NCBI GenBank assembly: GCA_021371965.1
Contig: JAJFVE010000157.1
Coordinates: forward strand, 12,546 to 76,545
From: Planctomycetaceae bacterium
GTDB lineage: Bacteria > Planctomycetota > Phycisphaerae > SM23-33
DNA: 64,000 bases
Direction: 5' to 3'
Shown here piece after piece: positions 60,847-64,000 of this stretch. How positions within the stretch are numbered: the first letter of the stretch is position 1; each line of letters begins with the position of its first letter. Made by a program: the position numbers and the translations under genes. The notes under the pieces are model-generated. The model saw only the letters and a program-made list of their open reading frames with translations, was not told where the DNA came from and ran no database searches.

Positions 60847-62898
60847 TTATCTCGCAAGCACGGCTGTGCCGTAGCCTTTCAACGTGAGCATGCCCTGAGC
60901 CTTTTTGCCCGTCAGCACGTCGGTATGCTTTGCCGGCCCGAGGTTGACCCGTTGGGCTGTGCGTTTGAAGTTCAGCAGGAAGAGGTACTCTTTCTCGCCG
61001 TCGGTTCGCACCTGCGCTGTCACGCCCTCGGGCAGCTTGCCCTTGATCGCGCGGGGCAGCTTGAGCGTCTTGATGAGCCCGCCGATCAGGTCGTCGTGGA
61101 ACCGCTCGTCGTTGCGGCTGGCGACGTAGTACGCCTTGCCCTTGCCCACGCTGTTGACGGTGACGGCCGGGCTGCCCTTGTAGAACTCGCGCCCGTAGGT
61201 TGCCAGCACCTTGGCGCCCTCGGCATGGATGAGGTCGCAGAAGACTCCGGCCTTGTATGTGCCGCTCAGGCCGGCGGGGTTGTTCTTTTTGGCGAGGACG
61301 CTGTTGGCCTCATCGTCGTAGAGCACGTCGATCTCTTCGGCCCAGACGCCCAGCAGTTTCCGCAGCGGCCCGGGAAAGCCCGTCAGGAAGCACAGGTCGC
61401 TCTCGTTGGCGATGCCCGTCAGATATGTCGTGACGAGCGTGCCGCCGGCGGCCACGAACGCTTCGAGCTTTTCCGCCACGCCCGGGCGGATCATGTACAG
61501 CATCGGGGCCAGCAGCAGTTTGTACGGCGAAAAGTCGCTGTCTTCGCTGACGATGTCGGCCGACACGCCCGCCTGCCACAGCGGGCGGTAGTGCTCGACG
61601 CAGGTGGGGAAGTAATCCTTGCGCTGATTTCGCGGGCCGGCGATCTGATCGATGGCCCAGCCGTTTTCCCAGTCGTAGAGAATGGCGGCCTGGGCGGGCT
61701 TGGTGGTGCCGATGACGCCGTCGAGTTTCTTGAGGGTGGCGCCGACCTGGGCGACTTCGTTAAAGACGCGGTTGTTCTCGTGCCCGCAGTGATCGACGAC
61801 GGCGCCGTGGAACTTCTCGCAGCCGCCGCGGCTCTTGCGCCACTGGAAGTACTGGATCGTGTCCGAGCCGTGCGAGACGTACTGCATGCACTCGAGCATG
61901 TGAACGCCGGGGCGCTTGAGTTTGTTGACGGGCTTCCAGTTCTGCACCGAGGGCGAGCATTCCATCTGCATGTACGGACGGCCGCCCTTGAGGCAGCGGT
62001 TGAGGTCCGAGACGAACGAGACGCTGACGGCCTCGCGCCAGTCGCCCTCGCGGTCGTGGTAGGCGGGGTAGCTGTCCCAGGCGACGACGTCGACGGCCTG
62101 GGCGAACTTCCACAGGTCCAGGCCGGGATAGACGCCCATGAAATTGGTCGTCACAGGCACGCAGGGCGTGATGGCCTTGAGCGGCGCCGACTCGCACCTG
62201 TAAAAGTCGATCATCTGGTCAGAAGTGAACCGCTTCCAGTCGAGCATCATGCCGTGGAGGCTGAAATCGGCGGGGTAGATCTCTTCCCACTCGCTGAAGC
62301 GGTGCGACCAGAACGTCGACCACCACGCGGCGTTGACGGCATCGAGCGAATCGTTGTATCTGGCCTTGAGCCACGTGCGCCAGGCCGCCAGGCAGTGCTC
62401 GCAGAAGCACTCGCCGCCGTTGTATTCGTTGGACACGTGCCAGGCGATCAGAGCCGGATGGTCCTTGTAGCGCTCGGCCAGGCGCGTGTTGATTGTGACG
62501 CACTTGGTGCGGAAGACCGGCGAGGTGCGGCAGTGATTGTGCCGCCCGCCGTGCATCTCGCGCCGCCCGTCTGCTCCCATGCGGCAGATCTCGGGGTACT
62601 TGCGCGACATCCAGGCGGGTTTGGAACCCGAGGGCGTCGCCAGCACGGCGAACCCGCCCGCGCCCGCGAGCTTGTCCATGATCGTGTCGAGCCATCCCAG
62701 CTCGAACTGCCCCTCGCGCGGCTCAAGGCTCGCCCAGGAAAAAATGCCGGTCGACATGGCGTTGCAGCCGGCGAGTTTCATCAGCCGCATGTCCTGGTCC
62801 CAGACCTGCGGCGTGGCGGCCCACTGGTCGGGGTTGTAGTCGCCGCCGTGGAGAAAATGGGGATATCGCGCGTTGATGGGCGGATAGCGGAGGGTCAT
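60847..62898 (-). CDS. GH42 beta-galactosidase
   Basis: 683 aa. GH42 pattern: HFLHGGDYNPDQWAATPQVWDQDMRLMKLAGCNAMSTGIFSWASLEPREG (read in pieces), IAWHVSNEYNGGECFCEHCLAAW (acid/base Glu and zinc-binding Cys), WDSYPAYHD, YMQMECSPSVQNW (nucleophile Glu), then a glutamine-amidotransferase-like trimerisation domain (LLAPMLYMIRPGVAEKLEAFVAAGGTLVTTY, in pieces). No signal peptide, so probably cytoplasmic cleavage of galactosides. Second gene of a three-gene operon (gaps 3 and 2 nt). Confidence 0.9.
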   Translation of the reverse strand: MTLRYPPINARYPHFLHGGDYNPDQWAATPQVWDQDMRLMKLAGCNAMSTGIFSWASLEPREGQFELGWLDTIMDKLAGAGGFAVLATPSGSKPAWMSRKYPEICRMGADGRREMHGGRHNHCRTSPVFRTKCVTINTRLAERYKDHPALIAWHVSNEYNGGECFCEHCLAAWRTWLKARYNDSLDAVNAAWWSTFWSHRFSEWEEIYPADFSLHGMMLDWKRFTSDQMIDFYRCESAPLKAITPCVPVTTNFMGVYPGLDLWKFAQAVDVVAWDSYPAYHDREGDWREAVSVSFVSDLNRCLKGGRPYMQMECSPSVQNWKPVNKLKRPGVHMLECMQYVSHGSDTIQYFQWRKSRGGCEKFHGAVVDHCGHENNRVFNEVAQVGATLKKLDGVIGTTKPAQAAILYDWENGWAIDQIAGPRNQRKDYFPTCVEHYRPLWQAGVSADIVSEDSDFSPYKLLLAPMLYMIRPGVAEKLEAFVAAGGTLVTTYLTGIANESDLCFLTGFPGPLRKLLGVWAEEIDVLYDDEANSVLAKKNNPAGLSGTYKAGVFCDLIHAEGAKVLATYGREFYKGSPAVTVNSVGKGKAYYVASRNDERFHDDLIGGLIKTLKLPRAIKGKLPEGVTAQVRTDGEKEYLFLLNFKRTAQRVNLGPAKHTDVLTGKKAQGMLTLKGYGTAVLAR

Positions 62899-62901
62899 TG
62901 C

Positions 62902-64000
62902 TCAGCCTCGGTCGTGCAGATCGTATTCGGCCTGCATGTAGGGGTAGTCGGCGTCGTGGACGGTCAGGGGGACGGGGTTGCTCACGCGGCCGCAGGGGCG
63001 GCGGTTGGCGCCTTCGACTTTGCACGCCGCGTCGCCGATGTCTTCGCGGCAGTGGTCGATGTGCTTCATCAGCTCGCGCACGACGTCGGGCTTGCTGTCA
63101 TACAGGTTGACAGTCTCGCCCACGTCCTTTTCCATGTCAAAAAGCTCGCGCACTTCCTTGTCCTGACGGCGGACGTGCAGTTTATAGCGGCCGCTGCGGA
63201 CGGCGAAGAGCGTGTCGACGTGATGATAGAAGAACGCCTCGTGCGGGCTGCGGGCGCCGGTTTCGCCCAGCATCAGCGGGCGGATGTCGGCGCCGTCGAC
63301 GATCCGGTCATCGGGCGCTTTCGTGCCGGCCAGGCCCGCGAAGGTCGGAAGGAAGTCCATCGACAGCGCCATCTCGCTGCACGTGCGGCCGGCGGGGATC
63401 ACACCCGGCCAGCGCATGATGCACGGGACGCGCAGGCCGCCGTCATACGTCGTGCCCTTGTGCCCCGCCAGGGGGGCGTTGCTGCCGCCGTCCTTGCCGC
63501 GGGAGCCGTTGTCGGAGGTGAAGATCACCAGCGTGTTGTTCTCGAGACCCAGGCGGCGCAGCTCGTACAGCAGCACGGCCGTGCTCCAGTCGACGGCCTC
63601 GACGCACGCGCCGTAGCGCCCGTTCTGCGAGGCGTCGACGAATCGCTGCGGGGCGTACAGCGGCAGGTGAACCTGCATGTGCGCCAGGTACAGGAAGAAG
63701 GGCTTCTCGCGGTTGTCGCGGATGAAGCCGACGGCACGCTCGGTGTAGCGCTCGATGAGGTTGGGCTGATCGGGCTGGGCCTGGATGACTTCTTCGTCGC
63801 GCATCAGAGGCAGGGGCGGCCACTTGTTGTCCCAGCCGACCTGCCAGCCCATGTCGTTGCTGTAGGGGATGCCGAAGTACGAGTTGAACCCGTGCCGCGT
63901 GGGCAGGAACTCTTTCTGGTCGCCGCAGTGCCACTTGCCGATGTGGTACGTCGCGTAGCCCTGCCGCCGCAGCAGCGTGGCCATCGTGATCTCGGAGGGG
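62902..64000 (-). CDS. Sulfatase, 5' end outside the window
   Basis: At least 365 aa. The frame stays open past the internal ATG at 63984 to the window edge, reading PSEITMATLLRRQGYATYHIGKWH, which is the middle of a family S1 sulfatase, so the N-terminal CxPSR/formylglycine site lies beyond 64000. Present: GKWHCGDQ, FFLYLAHMQVHLPLYAP, VIFTSDNGSRGKDGG (metal ligands), LAGHKGTTYDGGLRVPCIMRWPG (active-site Lys), DFLPTFAGLAG. Likely desulfates a sulfated glycan before GH42 acts. Confidence 0.92.
   Translation of the reverse strand, partial: PSEITMATLLRRQGYATYHIGKWHCGDQKEFLPTRHGFNSYFGIPYSNDMGWQVGWDNKWPPLPLMRDEEVIQAQPDQPNLIERYTERAVGFIRDNREKPFFLYLAHMQVHLPLYAPQRFVDASQNGRYGACVEAVDWSTAVLLYELRRLGLENNTLVIFTSDNGSRGKDGGSNAPLAGHKGTTYDGGLRVPCIMRWPGVIPAGRTCSEMALSMDFLPTFAGLAGTKAPDDRIVDGADIRPLMLGETGARSPHEAFFYHHVDTLFAVRSGRYKLHVRRQDKEVRELFDMEKDVGETVNLYDSKPDVVRELMKHIDHCREDIGDAACKVEGANRRPCGRVSNPVPLTVHDADYPYMQAEYDLHDRG

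Noticed and set aside
1..64000. tRNA, rRNA, transposase or integrase genes
   Set aside because: None recognised on either strand; island status of the polysaccharide locus therefore rests only on composition and context.

Overview
The window is GC-rich bacterial DNA that reads best as a Planctomycetota genome, perhaps Phycisphaerae. The evidence is a PEP-CTERM sorting tail, paired prepilin-type N-methylation proteins of the kind common in that phylum, a sulfatase, many glycoside hydrolases, a UroD-like protein next to sugar-degrading enzymes, and a planctomycete-looking intergenic palindrome at 41.5 kb. No rRNA, tRNA, CRISPR array or transposase was seen, so the assignment is an inference.

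Layout. (1) 0-5.6 kb: a giant GspK-like minor pseudopilin (minus strand) with two inserted carbohydrate-binding-like domains, divergent from two paralogous prepilins. (2) 5.7-41.4 kb: a surface or exopolysaccharide locus of the Wzx/Wzy type. It has a flippase (8.3 kb), an O-antigen polymerase/ligase family protein (29.0 kb), at least eight glycosyltransferases, a pyruvyl transferase, an acetyltransferase, a polysaccharide deacetylase, WecB, an asparagine-synthase-like amidotransferase, alanine racemase, a bi-domain dehydrogenase, an ATP-grasp ligase and two polysaccharide-cleaving enzymes (GH105-like, heparinase II/III). Inside it, 11.1-17.6 kb carries an isomerase, a fused cytidylyltransferase-NeuB synthase, a HAD phosphatase, two oxidoreductases and a capsule-type glycosyltransferase; this looks like a route to a CMP-activated ulosonic acid. 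The minus-strand end (37.0-41.4 kb) is a WbpL/DegT/WbpM-type module that would make and load the first sugar on the lipid carrier. (3) 41.7-49.6 kb: a GtrB-like transferase, a dehydrogenase, a GH51-like enzyme, an MNT/HEPN pair, an exported hypothetical and a degenerate UvrC relative. (4) 49.7-64 kb: GH63-like glucosidase, aldo/keto reductase, dehydrogenase, sugar isomerase-like TIM barrel, GH67/GH20-like hydrolase, an exported metallophosphoesterase, and a sulfatase-GH42-UroD operon cut by the window edge.

The most unusual structure is not a gene. Many of the larger intergenic gaps from 41.5 kb to 59.6 kb, and one at 3.7 kb, hold a long hairpin whose two arms are each built of a degenerate 7-9 nt tandem repeat. 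The architecture is constant but the repeat word changes from gap to gap (GCAAAG, GCTGAGG, GGAATG, TCCTAGA, TTCGAAG, GTAGCCT). Five successive gaps between 53.4 and 59.6 kb each carry one. None was seen inside the polysaccharide locus, which is bracketed by two.
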